Source: DTKD01 sp964494345 (GTDB lineage: Bacteria; Armatimonadota; UBA5829). Taken from it: 64,000 bases of DNA. Made by a program: the position numbers and the translations under genes. The notes under the pieces were generated by a model. That model did no database searches and had not been told where the DNA came from. It saw nothing but the letters and a program-made list of their open reading frames with translations. Positions 25,424 to 34,864 of the stretch are shown in pieces (positions within the stretch are counted from its first letter, which is position 1; the number at the start of each line of letters is the position of its first letter). The stretch spans positions 124,001-188,000 of the forward strand of contig CAZBSI010000004.1 in the NCBI GenBank assembly GCA_964494345.1, written 5' to 3'.

Positions 25424-26252
25424 TGAACAGGGTCGATAGTATGCCCAGCCCAAGGGCCACTCGGTATATCGCAAATGCGTTGAGGCTTCGGCGCTGCAGA
25501 TAATTCATCAGGAATCGGATCGCAAGATAGCCGGATATGGCAGAGGCCAGGAATCCGAACAGCAAAACAAGCCCCTGATTCGGCGCAAGCCCGGTCTTTA
25601 GCACGTCTAACGCTTGCTTCACTCCTGCGCCAAATATTACCGGCGTGGAAAGTAAGAAACTGAATCGAGCAGCCGACTCTCTCTTCAAACCCCGCCCCAG
25701 ACCTGCGACGATGGTGATTCCGGAACGAGATACGCCGGGAAACAGCGCGAGAGCCTGCGCGAGGCCGATGATTATGTAGTCGGCATAGTTCATCTCCCCC
25801 ACTCCACGCTTTTGGCTGCTGATCTTCTCGGCCAATACCATTATGATCGCAACCACAGCCAACGCCGCCGCAATCGCCGGCACCATCCAGACTCGATCGC
25901 GCATACCTTCAATCTGCGAGTCGAATAACACCCCGACGATAGCAGCCGGGATTGTGGCGACAACGATAGGAATTAAGAGCTTGCCGCCGGATTTGGCGTC
26001 ATCGTCGGCAGGATATGGCGTGCAGGAGGTAACGCGTCTGTAAAAAGAGGTAAATATGGATATCCAATCCTTCCAAAAGAATCCGATTATAGCAACCAAT
26101 GTGCCCATATGCAAAGCTACATCGAATGTGACGGAAGATATGTCCCAGCCGAACAGCTTTTGCAGCAGAAGCAGGTGGGCCGAACTGCTGACTGGGATGA
26201 ACTCGGTGAGTCCCTGAACTATGCCGAGAATTATGGATTGGATAATTTCCAA
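25416..26252 (-). CDS. uppP: Undecaprenyl-diphosphatase
   Basis: The 278-residue integral membrane protein is a BacA/UppP phosphatase. Both catalytic regions are present: GLTEFIPVSSSAHL (about 14-27) and FPGVSRSGIT (about 167-176). It recycles undecaprenyl diphosphate to the monophosphate carrier used for peptidoglycan and surface glycans, and can give bacitracin resistance. It follows the AI-2E-type gene in the same direction after a 41-base interval, at the end of a cluster containing the WecA-like enzyme that uses the same lipid carrier. Confidence 0.95.
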   Translation of the reverse strand: MEIIQSIILGIVQGLTEFIPVSSSAHLLLLQKLFGWDISSVTFDVALHMGTLVAIIGFFWKDWISIFTSFYRRVTSCTPYPADDDAKSGGKLLIPIVVATIPAAIVGVLFDSQIEGMRDRVWMVPAIAAALAVVAIIMVLAEKISSQKRGVGEMNYADYIIIGLAQALALFPGVSRSGITIVAGLGRGLKRESAARFSFLLSTPVIFGAGVKQALDVLKTGLAPNQGLVLLFGFLASAISGYLAIRFLMNYLQRRSLNAFAIYRVALGLGILSTLFIK

Positions 26253-26293
26253 AGCAATGACCTCACTTCAGATTTCTTAGACAAGATGCCCGT

Positions 26294-27361
26294 CTAGTGG
26301 CTCATTTCTTTTACTGCGTGGTCGCGGATGTCTCTCGGAATGATGTAGTATTGTTTGACTAACTGCCGAATAATAGCCGCCACAGGGGCCGCAAGGAACA
26401 TCCCGACGAGACCGAAGAACTCCGCACCAATCAATAATACTACAATGACTACAGCCGGATGCAAGCGAAGCCGTCTGCCGATCAACTGCGGCATTATGAA
26501 CTTGCTCTCACCGAAGTGCATCGCGATCATAAATATGGTCAGATATAACGGAAGCTCGAGACTGCCAGGCGTACTAATTGCACCGACGAGCACTATCGGA
26601 ATGCCGCTGACTATAGGCCCGATAATCGGGATAGCGCGCGTGATACCGGCAAACAGCGCCAGCACAACAACGTATTTTACACCCAGCAAGCTTAGAACGA
26701 TCCCCGTCAGCACACCCGCAATCACGCACAAAATCAGTTGGCCAAAGATGTAGCTCTGCAGCATCTCCCCCGCCATCCTGCCCAATCGCATAGCCTCTTT
26801 GCGGCGTCTTGACGGGATCAGCGCGTAGAACTCCGATGTGATAGCCCGGAAGTCATAGACAAAATAAAACGCAATGACAGGGATCAGGACAAGCTCTAGT
26901 ATTACTCTGACCGAAGAGGTAGCAAGCTGCAATAATCCCTCAACATATCCCTTGAGCCAGGCGGATAGTTTGCCGTAGTCTATCGCCTTGAGGATGTCTC
27001 GACCTTCTTGGGGAAGCGCTTCCCAGGCGCTGTGTAAAAATCCCACAACCGTTTTTTGGTAGTCGCCAAAACTGGCGATAAAATCCGTAAGTTCGGTGGT
27101 GAACGGCGAGACGAACAGGCTAACGGCGGCTGCAATCATAGAAAGCGCCACGACAAAAACAAGAATAGTAGCAAGCAGGCGTTGACCTTTGGGGGTCAAC
27201 TTCGGATTGCGCTTTCTACAAAGCCACTCTACCCCCGGCAGAAGAATATAAGCCAGCAGCACAGCCGCCAACACGGAGAAGACGACCTCACGTATCCTGT
27301 AGACGATATAACAGGCGAATACGACCAGCGCCAGGATGAGCATCCACCTCGCAAGGCGCAT
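26294..27361 (-). CDS. AI-2E family (PF01594) membrane transporter
   Basis: The ATG at 27361 has GGGAG 6 bases upstream; an ATG at 27409 overlapping wecB would add 16 polar residues atypical of the family. The 355-residue protein shows paired N-terminal helices (LILALVVFACYIVYRI, VFSVLAAVLLAYILLPG), a soluble amphipathic middle, then LELVLIPVIAFYFVYDF, a GQLILCVIAGVLTGIVLSLLG helix pair and the C-terminal GAEFFGLVGMFLAAPVAAIIRQ. Family members transport varied small solutes or Na+/H+; quorum-signal export is true only for some. Confidence 0.88.
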   Translation of the reverse strand: MRLARWMLILALVVFACYIVYRIREVVFSVLAAVLLAYILLPGVEWLCRKRNPKLTPKGQRLLATILVFVVALSMIAAAVSLFVSPFTTELTDFIASFGDYQKTVVGFLHSAWEALPQEGRDILKAIDYGKLSAWLKGYVEGLLQLATSSVRVILELVLIPVIAFYFVYDFRAITSEFYALIPSRRRKEAMRLGRMAGEMLQSYIFGQLILCVIAGVLTGIVLSLLGVKYVVVLALFAGITRAIPIIGPIVSGIPIVLVGAISTPGSLELPLYLTIFMIAMHFGESKFIMPQLIGRRLRLHPAVVIVVLLIGAEFFGLVGMFLAAPVAAIIRQLVKQYYIIPRDIRDHAVKEMSH

Positions 27362-27401
27362 GATGATCTCCCAGGTATCTTCTACAGTATTGCAGGCTCT
27401 G

Positions 27402-28538
27402 TTATCCATTGGTTATATATCGAGACCGGACGATCTCCCAAATCCTCTGCGCTGCCTGGCCATCCCCATAGGGGCTTTTGGCGCGCGCCATTGTGTCGTA
27501 CGCAGCCTGATCGACCAGCAGCTTATTTGCCTGTTCTACTATTGCAGCAGTCTCCGTGCCGACAAGTTTGGCGTTTCCGGTCTGTACGCCTTCGGGTCTT
27601 TCGGTGGTCTTACGAAGTACCAGGACCGGCTTGCCGAGGGATGGCGCTTCTTCCTGAACCCCGCCGGAGTCGGTAAGGATAAGATAGGAGGCCTTCATAA
27701 GATGCACGAACGGGACGTAGTCCGGCGGCTCGGTTAATATCACCCGGTCCAGGCCGTCGAGTTCCGGCACCACTGCTTCTCGCACGATCGGGTTCTTGTG
27801 CATCGGAAAGACTACCGTCACATCTTGATGTGCCTCGACAATCTGTTTGATAGCAGCACAGATATTTTTCAACGGCTGGCCCCAGTTCTCGCGGCGATGG
27901 GCAGTGAGCAGCAGCATCCGGCCGGACTGTGCGGCGCGAGCGATTCTGTCGTCCTCAAAAGTGTAGTCCTGTGCAGCGATGCCCAAGAGTGCGTCGATGA
28001 CGGTATTGCCAGTGACAAAAATTGTTTTCTCGTCGATGCCCTCACCAAGCAGGTTCTGCCTGGCAAGCTGGGTCGGCGCGAAGTGGAGGTCGGTCATCAT
28101 CGCGGTCAGCCGGCGGTTCATCTCCTCCGGGAAAGGGTCGTATTTGTTGTCTGTTCGCAGGCCAGCTTCGACGTGGCCAAAAGGGAGTTGATTATAAAAC
28201 GCAGCCAGTGAGGCAATAAACGTGGTGCTGGTATCTCCCTGTGCTAGGACAAAACTCGGCCTTGTCTTTTTTATGACATCGTCGAGGCCCTCCAGCGCAC
28301 GCGTTGCAATTTGAGCGAGAGTCTGCCGCGCTGACATAATATTGAGATCGAAATCCGGATGCAGGTCGAACGCCTCCAGCACCTGAACAAGCATCTCCCT
28401 GTGCTGCCCTGTGACGGCCAAAATGAGATCGACTTCGTCGGCATGCCGCTTGAACTCGTTGACCACCGGCGCCATCTTCACCGTATCCGGCCGGGTGCCG
28501 CAGACCGCCAGCACGCTGAATTTGCCTTGTTCGCTCAT
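27402..28538 (-). CDS. wecB: UDP-N-acetylglucosamine 2-epimerase (non-hydrolysing)
   Basis: The protein is 378 residues from the ATG at 28538, just 4 bases after the WecA-like stop, with AGGA before it; the open frame reaches back to 28586 inside the upstream gene. Motifs include VCGTRPDTVKMAPV (about 10-23), VLAQGDTST, HVEAGLRT (near 112), PEEMNR and TDSGGVQEEAPSLGKPVLVLR (partly quoted) near 290. The reaction is UDP-GlcNAc to UDP-ManNAc, a precursor for surface polysaccharides. Pairing with a WecA-like phosphoglycosyltransferase supports a glycan-assembly role. Confidence 0.95.
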   Translation of the reverse strand: MSEQGKFSVLAVCGTRPDTVKMAPVVNEFKRHADEVDLILAVTGQHREMLVQVLEAFDLHPDFDLNIMSARQTLAQIATRALEGLDDVIKKTRPSFVLAQGDTSTTFIASLAAFYNQLPFGHVEAGLRTDNKYDPFPEEMNRRLTAMMTDLHFAPTQLARQNLLGEGIDEKTIFVTGNTVIDALLGIAAQDYTFEDDRIARAAQSGRMLLLTAHRRENWGQPLKNICAAIKQIVEAHQDVTVVFPMHKNPIVREAVVPELDGLDRVILTEPPDYVPFVHLMKASYLILTDSGGVQEEAPSLGKPVLVLRKTTERPEGVQTGNAKLVGTETAAIVEQANKLLVDQAAYDTMARAKSPYGDGQAAQRIWEIVRSRYITNG

Positions 28539-28542
28539 ATTC

Positions 28543-29499
28543 CTACTTTCCCGCCACCCCAAGGGTGCAGAATAACCAGTACGCAACGGAGCAGCACACC
28601 GTCGTTAAGCCGTAGATGCACCATATTACCTGCCGATGAGATAGCCCCTTCTTGACCAGCCTATGATGCAAATGGGTGGTGTCCGCCTCTCCGATCCCTT
28701 TGCCGGAGGCCGCTCGCTTGAGAACGACAAACGTCGTATCGAAAAGCGGGACCGCCAATACTAATATCGGCACAGCGACCGCTAAAAGTGCGGTAATTTT
28801 TAGAGTTCCGAGAATTGATATGCTCGCCAGCGTAAAACCGAGGAATTGCGCGCCAATGGTGCCCATAAAGACCTTTGCAGGGGGGTAGTTGAATCGAAGA
28901 AAGCCTAACGCAGCCCCGAAAAGCGCGGCTGCCATCGCCGCCGACATCGCCCTGCCCGGAAAATGCGCCGCCATAAGCACGAGCGTCGCCGCCGCAATCG
29001 CCGAAATCCCTGCAGCAAGACCGTCCAGCCCGTCCATACAGTCCACAGCCTTGGTGACCATCAAAACCCAGATCATAGTAACCGGGATGCTCCAGAGGCC
29101 GAATTCGAGGCGAATGGGGCTGACTATCCCCAAGATGCGGACCTTGAACAGGCTCAGAATCAGCGCGGCGAATAAAATCGCCCCTGCCTGCACCCAACCA
29201 GGCAGCTCGTATTTGTCGTCCAGGACGCCGACAAACGCGACGATTGTGCCGCCGATCAATATACCAGCCGCCTGTGGGCTGACGTTAACTTTGTTACTGG
29301 CTATGACCGCCACGGCTATGGCGACGATGAAACCCGCATACATCGCCAATCCGCCCATAAGAGGAGTCGGTATCGCATGTACGCGTCTGCCGCCCGGATT
29401 GGCCACAATACCCTTGCTGCGCGCAAAGCGCCAGACTATCGGGGTCAGTACGTATGTTACCAACCCGGCGATGGCCGCAGTAATCACATTGATGATCAT
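28543..29499 (-). CDS. WecA/TagO-like polyprenyl-phosphate GlcNAc-1-phosphotransferase, one motif altered
   Basis: The 318-residue membrane protein has about ten helices and the MraY/WecA superfamily motifs: DDK (94-96), DCMDGLDG (153-160) and HLHHR (276-280). Such enzymes attach sugar-1-phosphate to undecaprenyl phosphate at the inner face of the membrane. In the usual F-M-G-D-x-G-S loop this protein reads FMGTIGA (211-217), so a nearly invariant Asp is Thr (codon 28858-28860). That residue is regarded as part of the active site, so activity may be altered. Immediate pairing with wecB supports a WecA-type role. Confidence 0.88.
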   Translation of the reverse strand: MIINVITAAIAGLVTYVLTPIVWRFARSKGIVANPGGRRVHAIPTPLMGGLAMYAGFIVAIAVAVIASNKVNVSPQAAGILIGGTIVAFVGVLDDKYELPGWVQAGAILFAALILSLFKVRILGIVSPIRLEFGLWSIPVTMIWVLMVTKAVDCMDGLDGLAAGISAIAAATLVLMAAHFPGRAMSAAMAAALFGAALGFLRFNYPPAKVFMGTIGAQFLGFTLASISILGTLKITALLAVAVPILVLAVPLFDTTFVVLKRAASGKGIGEADTTHLHHRLVKKGLSHRQVIWCIYGLTTVCCSVAYWLFCTLGVAGK

Positions 29500-29564
29500 A
29501 AAGTCCGCCTGGTCATCCTTGAGCCAAACTCGCCGTTGCGGTCACTAGGCTCGCCAATATGGTC

Positions 29565-30830
29565 TTACTGTGAATTGTATACGGGAAACTCGCTGGCCAG
29601 AGTTTCGACCTCGCGGGCAACGCTCTCCCTGGCAGCGATCTCTGCTCCGGAATCGCCGAGATTGGTTATACAGCGGATAATCAAATCCGCGATTTTCGCC
29701 ATCTCCGGCTCTTTCATGCCGCGAGTGGTCACACAAGGGGTGCCTATTCGAATGCCGCTGGTGACCATAGGCTTTTGCTTGTCGAACGGAATCATGTTCT
29801 TGTTTGCGACGATTCCCACCGCGTCGAGCGCTTCCTGAGCAGCCTTGCCTGTTATGTTCAACGGAGTAAGATCTGCAAGCATAAGATGCGTATCCGTGCC
29901 GCCGCTAACTAATCTCAAACCGCGCTTTCCAAGCTCATCTGCCAGCGCGCGTGCATTTAACTTGACCTGCTTCTGATAATCCTTAAACGACGGCTGCATC
30001 GCTTCCTTCAAGCATACCGCCTTGGCAGCCACCACGTGAACCAGCGGCCCACCCTGCAGCCCGGGGAACACAGCACGGTCGATAGCCTTAGCGTGAGCTT
30101 CTTTGCATAAGATCATACCCGACCGTGGCCCACGCAGGGTTTTATGGGTTGTGAACGTGACTGCGTCGCAGTATGGCACAGGGGAGGGATGCTCGCCCGC
30201 CGCCACCAACCCGGCCGTGTGGGCTATGTCGGCGATCAGAACCGCACCCACTGAGTCCGCGATTTTGCGGAACTGGGCGAAGTCGATATATCGAGGATAT
30301 ACCGTCGCCCCGGTCATAATCGCTTTAGGTTGGCACTCGTTTGCCAATCGCTGGATTTCGTCGTAGTCGAGAAGCTCCGTCTCAGGGTCTACGCCATAGG
30401 CGCAGGATTTGTATAGTGTCCCGGAGAAGTTGACCGGGCTGCCGTGAGTCAAGTGCCCGCCATGTGCAAGCTCCATAGCAAGAATGGTGTCTCCCGGTTT
30501 GAGAAACGCGAAATAGGCCGCCATATTGGCCTGCGAGCCTGCGTGAGGCTGTGCGTTGGCGTGCTCTGCGCCAAAGAGTTCTTTTGCGCGCTCAATAGCG
30601 ATTCGCTCGACGATATCAGCATTTTCGCAGCCGCCGTAGTAGCGTTTGCCGGGATAGCCCTCAGCATACTTATTGGTCAACACCGAACCGGTGGCCTGCA
30701 TCACTGCCTTGCTGGCGTAGTTTTCCGAAGCGATGAGAAGTATCTTGTTGTTCTGTCGCTGTGTATCCAGGCGAATCGCCTCTGCTATCTCCGGATCCAC
30801 CTGCTCCAACGGCAGATTCAGTTCGCTCAT
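29565..30830 (-). CDS. glyA: Serine hydroxymethyltransferase
   Basis: The ATG at 30830 gives 421 residues and the family's N terminus (VDPEIAEAIRLD), 13 bases after the rpiB stop; the frame is open further upstream inside rpiB. PLP-enzyme motifs are present: LIASENYAS (about 33-41), KRYYGGCE, TTHKTLRGPRSG with the PLP lysine (about residue 229), and GIRIGTPCVTTRGM. It converts serine and tetrahydrofolate to glycine and methylene-tetrahydrofolate in the cytoplasm. It is part of the long minus-strand cluster. Confidence 0.97.
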   Translation of the reverse strand: MSELNLPLEQVDPEIAEAIRLDTQRQNNKILLIASENYASKAVMQATGSVLTNKYAEGYPGKRYYGGCENADIVERIAIERAKELFGAEHANAQPHAGSQANMAAYFAFLKPGDTILAMELAHGGHLTHGSPVNFSGTLYKSCAYGVDPETELLDYDEIQRLANECQPKAIMTGATVYPRYIDFAQFRKIADSVGAVLIADIAHTAGLVAAGEHPSPVPYCDAVTFTTHKTLRGPRSGMILCKEAHAKAIDRAVFPGLQGGPLVHVVAAKAVCLKEAMQPSFKDYQKQVKLNARALADELGKRGLRLVSGGTDTHLMLADLTPLNITGKAAQEALDAVGIVANKNMIPFDKQKPMVTSGIRIGTPCVTTRGMKEPEMAKIADLIIRCITNLGDSGAEIAARESVAREVETLASEFPVYNSQ

Positions 30831-30843
30831 CAGTTTGCTTTCG

Positions 30844-31332
30844 CTATTCCCCAACGTTTGCCTCCCCGCACTGGTCAAGTGCGTTGATTTTATCAACACG
30901 CCTTTCGTGACGTGATCCTGATTCGAAGTCCGTATTCAAGAATGTTTTCGCGATATCGTAGGCCAACCCCGCACCGACAACCCTCGCGCCCATACCCAGC
31001 ACGTTGGCGTTATTGTGCTTTCTGGACATAGCAGCGGAGTATGTATCAGAGGTCACCACCGCTCGGATTCCTTTGATCTTATTAGCTGTGATCGTTACCC
31101 CAACCCCCGTGCCGCAGATTAAAACGCCTCTGTCGAACTCGCCTGACGCAACAGCTCTGGCGACGGTCGCGGCGATGTCGGGATAGTCCATAGATTCGAT
31201 CGAATGAACGCCGAAATCGGCAATATCGTAGCCGTCATCACGAAGAGAGCTTGCGAGCTCCTCCTTAAGCTGGTAGCCCGCATGATCTGAACCAATGGCT
31301 ATTTTCAGTCTCAATTTATCAGCATCGCTCAT
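30844..31332 (-). CDS. rpiB: Ribose-5-phosphate isomerase B
   Basis: The ATG at 31332 has GGAGG 6 bases upstream. The 162-residue protein matches RpiB/LacAB: IAIGSDHAGYQLKEEL near the start, DYPDIA, the catalytic Cys in ICGTGVGV (about 72-79) and the substrate-binding MSRKHNNANVLGMGARV. It interconverts ribulose 5-phosphate and ribose 5-phosphate. Its place after pgl and before glyA puts it in a pentose phosphate cluster. Confidence 0.96.
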   Translation of the reverse strand: MSDADKLRLKIAIGSDHAGYQLKEELASSLRDDGYDIADFGVHSIESMDYPDIAATVARAVASGEFDRGVLICGTGVGVTITANKIKGIRAVVTSDTYSAAMSRKHNNANVLGMGARVVGAGLAYDIAKTFLNTDFESGSRHERRVDKINALDQCGEANVGE

Positions 31333-31417
31333 ACTCGCCCTCCGCACATAATTATAGACCGGGCGGGTGGCATTGTAAAGCGAGCTATGGCGAGCTATGG
31401 CGCTCTAAGATCGCAAG

Positions 31418-32152
31418 CTAGAGCTTTGAGGCGGCCTCGCAGTCGACTATCCAGAGCATTCTGCCGTGAGTCGGCTTGACGTTCTGCACGGGGTGCATAT
31501 CCATATCCTCATCCCCGCTCATAACGGCGGCTAAGGCGTCCGCCTTGCCTGCTCCGGTCACCAGAATTATTATGCTATGCGCACGGTTAATCAGCGGGAA
31601 AGTGAGAGTGAGTCGGTGTACTCCGAGTTTGTGGACATAATTTGACACCGCGTGCCTGCCGGTTGCGTGCAGCGCGGGGGTATACGGAAACAACGAGGCA
31701 GTATGTGAGTCGCTTCCCATCCCCAGCACGATCATATCGAAGTGAGGGTCATGGCCCATTACTTTATGCAACTCCTGCTCATAACACTCAGCAGCAATCT
31801 CCGGGGAGAGTTCACCTTCAAACCGGTGCACGTTGACCTCCGGGATGGGGACAGTGGATATCAGCAGGTCGTGAACCATGCGATAATTGCTCTCCTGAGA
31901 TTCCGGCGGAACACAGCGTTCGTCGGCAAAAAACAGCTCTGTTTGATACCATGGAACAAGGGATGCGTGGTGCTCGGCGAGGGATTCGTACATACCTCTG
32001 GGAGTGTTGCCGCCGGATACCGCGACACAAAATCTGCCGTGCTCGGCCACGCTTCGTACGGCGGCGCAGGCGAATCTGTCAGCGGCCTCATTTACAGCGG
32101 TGGCCTCGTCCTGGCATATCAAAATATTGGCGTGCTTTCGGTTCATAGTCAT
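31418..32152 (-). CDS. pgl: 6-phosphogluconolactonase
   Basis: The ATG at 32152 starts one base after the opcA stop (TGA-T-ATG), giving 244 residues of DevB/SOL type. Typical segments are FCVAVSGGNTPRGMYESLA, ELFFADERCVPPESQESNYRM and MIVLGMGSDSHTASLFPYTP. The enzyme hydrolyses 6-phosphogluconolactone made by Zwf. Gene order gnd-zwf-opcA-pgl supports the assignment. Confidence 0.95.
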   Translation of the reverse strand: MTMNRKHANILICQDEATAVNEAADRFACAAVRSVAEHGRFCVAVSGGNTPRGMYESLAEHHASLVPWYQTELFFADERCVPPESQESNYRMVHDLLISTVPIPEVNVHRFEGELSPEIAAECYEQELHKVMGHDPHFDMIVLGMGSDSHTASLFPYTPALHATGRHAVSNYVHKLGVHRLTLTFPLINRAHSIIILVTGAGKADALAAVMSGDEDMDMHPVQNVKPTHGRMLWIVDCEAASKL

Positions 32153-32153
32153 A

Positions 32154-33326
32154 TCATAACCTGAATCTGGCAGAGCGTTCATCCGCAAGTTCTGCCTGGC
32201 TTATAATCTGCAGAGCGAGTTCAAGCGTTCTTCTAAATACCTGATCTTTTCGATGGGTGCTTAACGCAATAGCAGCCAGAGCGGCCTCGCCGGGGTCCGG
32301 AGTCTCGATCAGTTTTTGCGGCAGGCAAAGTTCCGGGCAGTTCTCGGTGAGAGAAAGCTGGGTATCCGATACAGCCTCTGTAGTGAATGTACCGGCCTTA
32401 TCCCCCACCCCGCAGCTCATAGACACCGAAATCAACCTGCCGATCTCGGAGTTTGAGTCCTGCGGAATGAGGCGCAGCGTGACGGGTCTGTTAAACTGAG
32501 AGGCCGTAATACGAAAACCTTCATCCTTTGAGCGAAAGACCTTTGAGGAAACTATCTGCAACCTGTCCATAAGCCAGGCCGCAAACAGCAGAGGCGCGCT
32601 CTCAGGCACAGTAGAATCGATCGGGCCGGAGTATTTTATCGTCACCTCGGTAAGCTGCTCCAAGAAATGTCTCAGCGAGGGCGCGTCAAAATGTTGCGCA
32701 GTCGCCTCTCTCCATGCCTGAATAGACATCCAACCGAGGTCCCGCACTATTCTTTTACCGCCTTCGATCTTGCTGAGGCGTTCGAGAGCGCGCAGATTGG
32801 CGGCTGTGTGGCTGGCAGTTCGGGAGTCGGCGACTACGTGGTCTGAGACCCTCAACAAATCCGCGAAATCCTGCCGCTCCGGTGGTATATCGCCGTAGAC
32901 CCACAAATATACCGGCACATCTGGAATCAGCAGCGGAAGCACCATCCCCGCCACCGGCCCTCCGGCTGCATATAGTCTAATCACCTCGCCACAGAGCCGC
33001 TTGTCGCCTCTTTCGCTAATGCCACAAATGAGCGAAACGGAGCCGTGATCGTCGCTTTGTGTGGTCAAATCTACCAGAATGGTGCGACAAGCGATCTTAG
33101 CCAGAAGCTGCGAGGCTTTTTCGAAAGCGCGGTCGGAGAGCTGGGCATCGGTGGCGTAGATAATTAAATTAAGCAGAACCGCCCTTGAGGTAGGCACCGC
33201 TCCTTCTTGTTCGATGGCCTGTGTGTAGAGCTCGGCTATGTCGGAGTCGAGCTTGGCGAGGTTCTTTACAGGCCTGCTGATAGCGGTTTCTCGTGTTTTC
33301 TCTACTATCGTCTCCTGCTTGCTCAT
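32154..33326 (-). CDS. opcA: OpcA-like glucose-6-phosphate dehydrogenase assembly protein
   Basis: The ATG at 33326 overlaps the zwf stop by four bases (ATGA); a GTG 12 bases earlier sits directly on the AGGAGG site and is unlikely. The 390-residue protein fits the OpcA family, which activates or assembles G6PDH in cyanobacteria and actinobacteria. Visible traits are the SRAVLLNLIIY segment, the conserved GGPVAGMVLPLLIPDVPVYLW stretch (partly quoted, near residue 125) and SDHVVADSRT. Being wedged between zwf and pgl agrees with this role. Confidence 0.92.
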   Translation of the reverse strand: MSKQETIVEKTRETAISRPVKNLAKLDSDIAELYTQAIEQEGAVPTSRAVLLNLIIYATDAQLSDRAFEKASQLLAKIACRTILVDLTTQSDDHGSVSLICGISERGDKRLCGEVIRLYAAGGPVAGMVLPLLIPDVPVYLWVYGDIPPERQDFADLLRVSDHVVADSRTASHTAANLRALERLSKIEGGKRIVRDLGWMSIQAWREATAQHFDAPSLRHFLEQLTEVTIKYSGPIDSTVPESAPLLFAAWLMDRLQIVSSKVFRSKDEGFRITASQFNRPVTLRLIPQDSNSEIGRLISVSMSCGVGDKAGTFTTEAVSDTQLSLTENCPELCLPQKLIETPDPGEAALAAIALSTHRKDQVFRRTLELALQIISQAELADERSARFRL

Positions 33327-34864
33327 AATCTGCGCCACCTCCTGCCGTCTCGCTGAATCAATTCAGCAGATTCAGCCGGCCCCCAGCTTCCGGGGAGATA
33401 CGGGTTAGCGGGGGTCTGTTTCATCTTCCAGCCGTCCAAAATAGGCTGAACAACTTCCCATGTGGCCTCCAGTGAATCCGCTCTGCTGAATAGGCCAGCA
33501 TCGCCCAGCATCGCGTCCATCAACAATCGTTCGTATGCGTCCGGTGCGGTCTCACCGAACGCCTCGCCGTATAGAAAGTCCATTCGAACAGGCTGGATGC
33601 GATAATCCAGGCCTGGAACCTTTGCCTGAAAGATCGTTGATATGCCTTCGTTTGGCTGGATATTCAAAGCTATTACGTTCGGGATTATCTCCTCACGATG
33701 CGATTCGCCGAACAATACCCGCGGCACGCCTTTCAGGTGTATGCCGATCTCAGTAACTCGCTTAGCCAGTCGCTTTCCTGTCCTGACATAGAACGGAACC
33801 CCCGCCCATCGCCAGTTGTCCACAAAGAACTTCGCAGCCACGAACGTCTCCATCGTAGAATTTGGGTCGACGTCGTGCTCTTCGCGGTACCCCGGCACCT
33901 TTTCCCCTAAAAGCATGCCCCCCGAATATTGGCCGCGCACAGTAAAGTCATCGACCTGGCGAGGTTCCATTCGGCGGATGGCTGAAAACACCTTCATTTT
34001 CTCATCGCGAACCGCATTAGCGTCCAGCGAGACCGGAGGCTCCATACACACCAGCGATAAAATCTGCAGGACGTGATTTTGAACGATGTCGCGCAACGCT
34101 CCCGTGCGGTCGTAAAACGCGCCCCTGGTCTCGATGCCGATGGATTCTGCGACCGTGATTTGCACCGAATCAACATACCGGGCATTGAGCAGCGGCTCGA
34201 CGAACTCGTTGGCAAACCGGAACACGAGAATATTTTGCACGGTCTCTTTGCCGAGGTAATGGTCGATGCGGTAAATCTGGTCTTCAGAGAACGATTTTAA
34301 CAGTACTCTGTTCAGTTCTCGCGCGGAAGCCAGGTCTGTGCCGAAAGGTTTTTCGATCACCAAACGACGCCAGCCAGCACCGGGTTCCTCTTTTGCCAGA
34401 CCCACATCTCCGAGGTCTTCGGCTGTTTGCGCAAACGCGGCCGGCGGGATTGCGAGGTAGAACAAATAGTTGCCTTCGGTTCCGATCCTGGGGTCGAGGT
34501 CGTCCAGGCGGGTTTTGAGGTGCTGCAAGCCCGTGCCGTCATCGGCCGTGCGGCTGACATAGTAGATGTTCGCGGCGAAATCGTCCCACGATTTGCCCGT
34601 AGTCGGTAAATATTGATCCGCAGCACCTACCGCTTTGCGCACCGTTTCCCGATATTGTTCATCAGTAAGATTCTCGCTAGCGTAGGAGATTATGCCAAAC
34701 CCACGCGGCAACAGATCGGCGCGATGAAGGTGATACAGCGCGGGCAGGAGTTTTTTGTGGGCGAGATCACCCGTGCCTCCGAAGATCACGAAAATGCACG
34801 GATCCACCGCCCGTTCCCTGGTCAGACCTTCACGAAGCGGATTGACATCAAGCTGCAGACTCAT
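33323..34864 (-). CDS. zwf: Glucose-6-phosphate 1-dehydrogenase
   Basis: The 513-residue protein has the NADP-binding IFGGTGDLAHKKLLPALYHL (about 27-46), VIEKPFGTD and the catalytic RIDHYLGKE (about 197-205). It oxidises glucose 6-phosphate to 6-phosphogluconolactone, producing NADPH. Its ATG overlaps the gnd stop by four bases and its stop overlaps opcA, so the three are translated as a coupled unit. Confidence 0.98.
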   Translation of the reverse strand: MSLQLDVNPLREGLTRERAVDPCIFVIFGGTGDLAHKKLLPALYHLHRADLLPRGFGIISYASENLTDEQYRETVRKAVGAADQYLPTTGKSWDDFAANIYYVSRTADDGTGLQHLKTRLDDLDPRIGTEGNYLFYLAIPPAAFAQTAEDLGDVGLAKEEPGAGWRRLVIEKPFGTDLASARELNRVLLKSFSEDQIYRIDHYLGKETVQNILVFRFANEFVEPLLNARYVDSVQITVAESIGIETRGAFYDRTGALRDIVQNHVLQILSLVCMEPPVSLDANAVRDEKMKVFSAIRRMEPRQVDDFTVRGQYSGGMLLGEKVPGYREEHDVDPNSTMETFVAAKFFVDNWRWAGVPFYVRTGKRLAKRVTEIGIHLKGVPRVLFGESHREEIIPNVIALNIQPNEGISTIFQAKVPGLDYRIQPVRMDFLYGEAFGETAPDAYERLLMDAMLGDAGLFSRADSLEATWEVVQPILDGWKMKQTPANPYLPGSWGPAESAELIQRDGRRWRRL

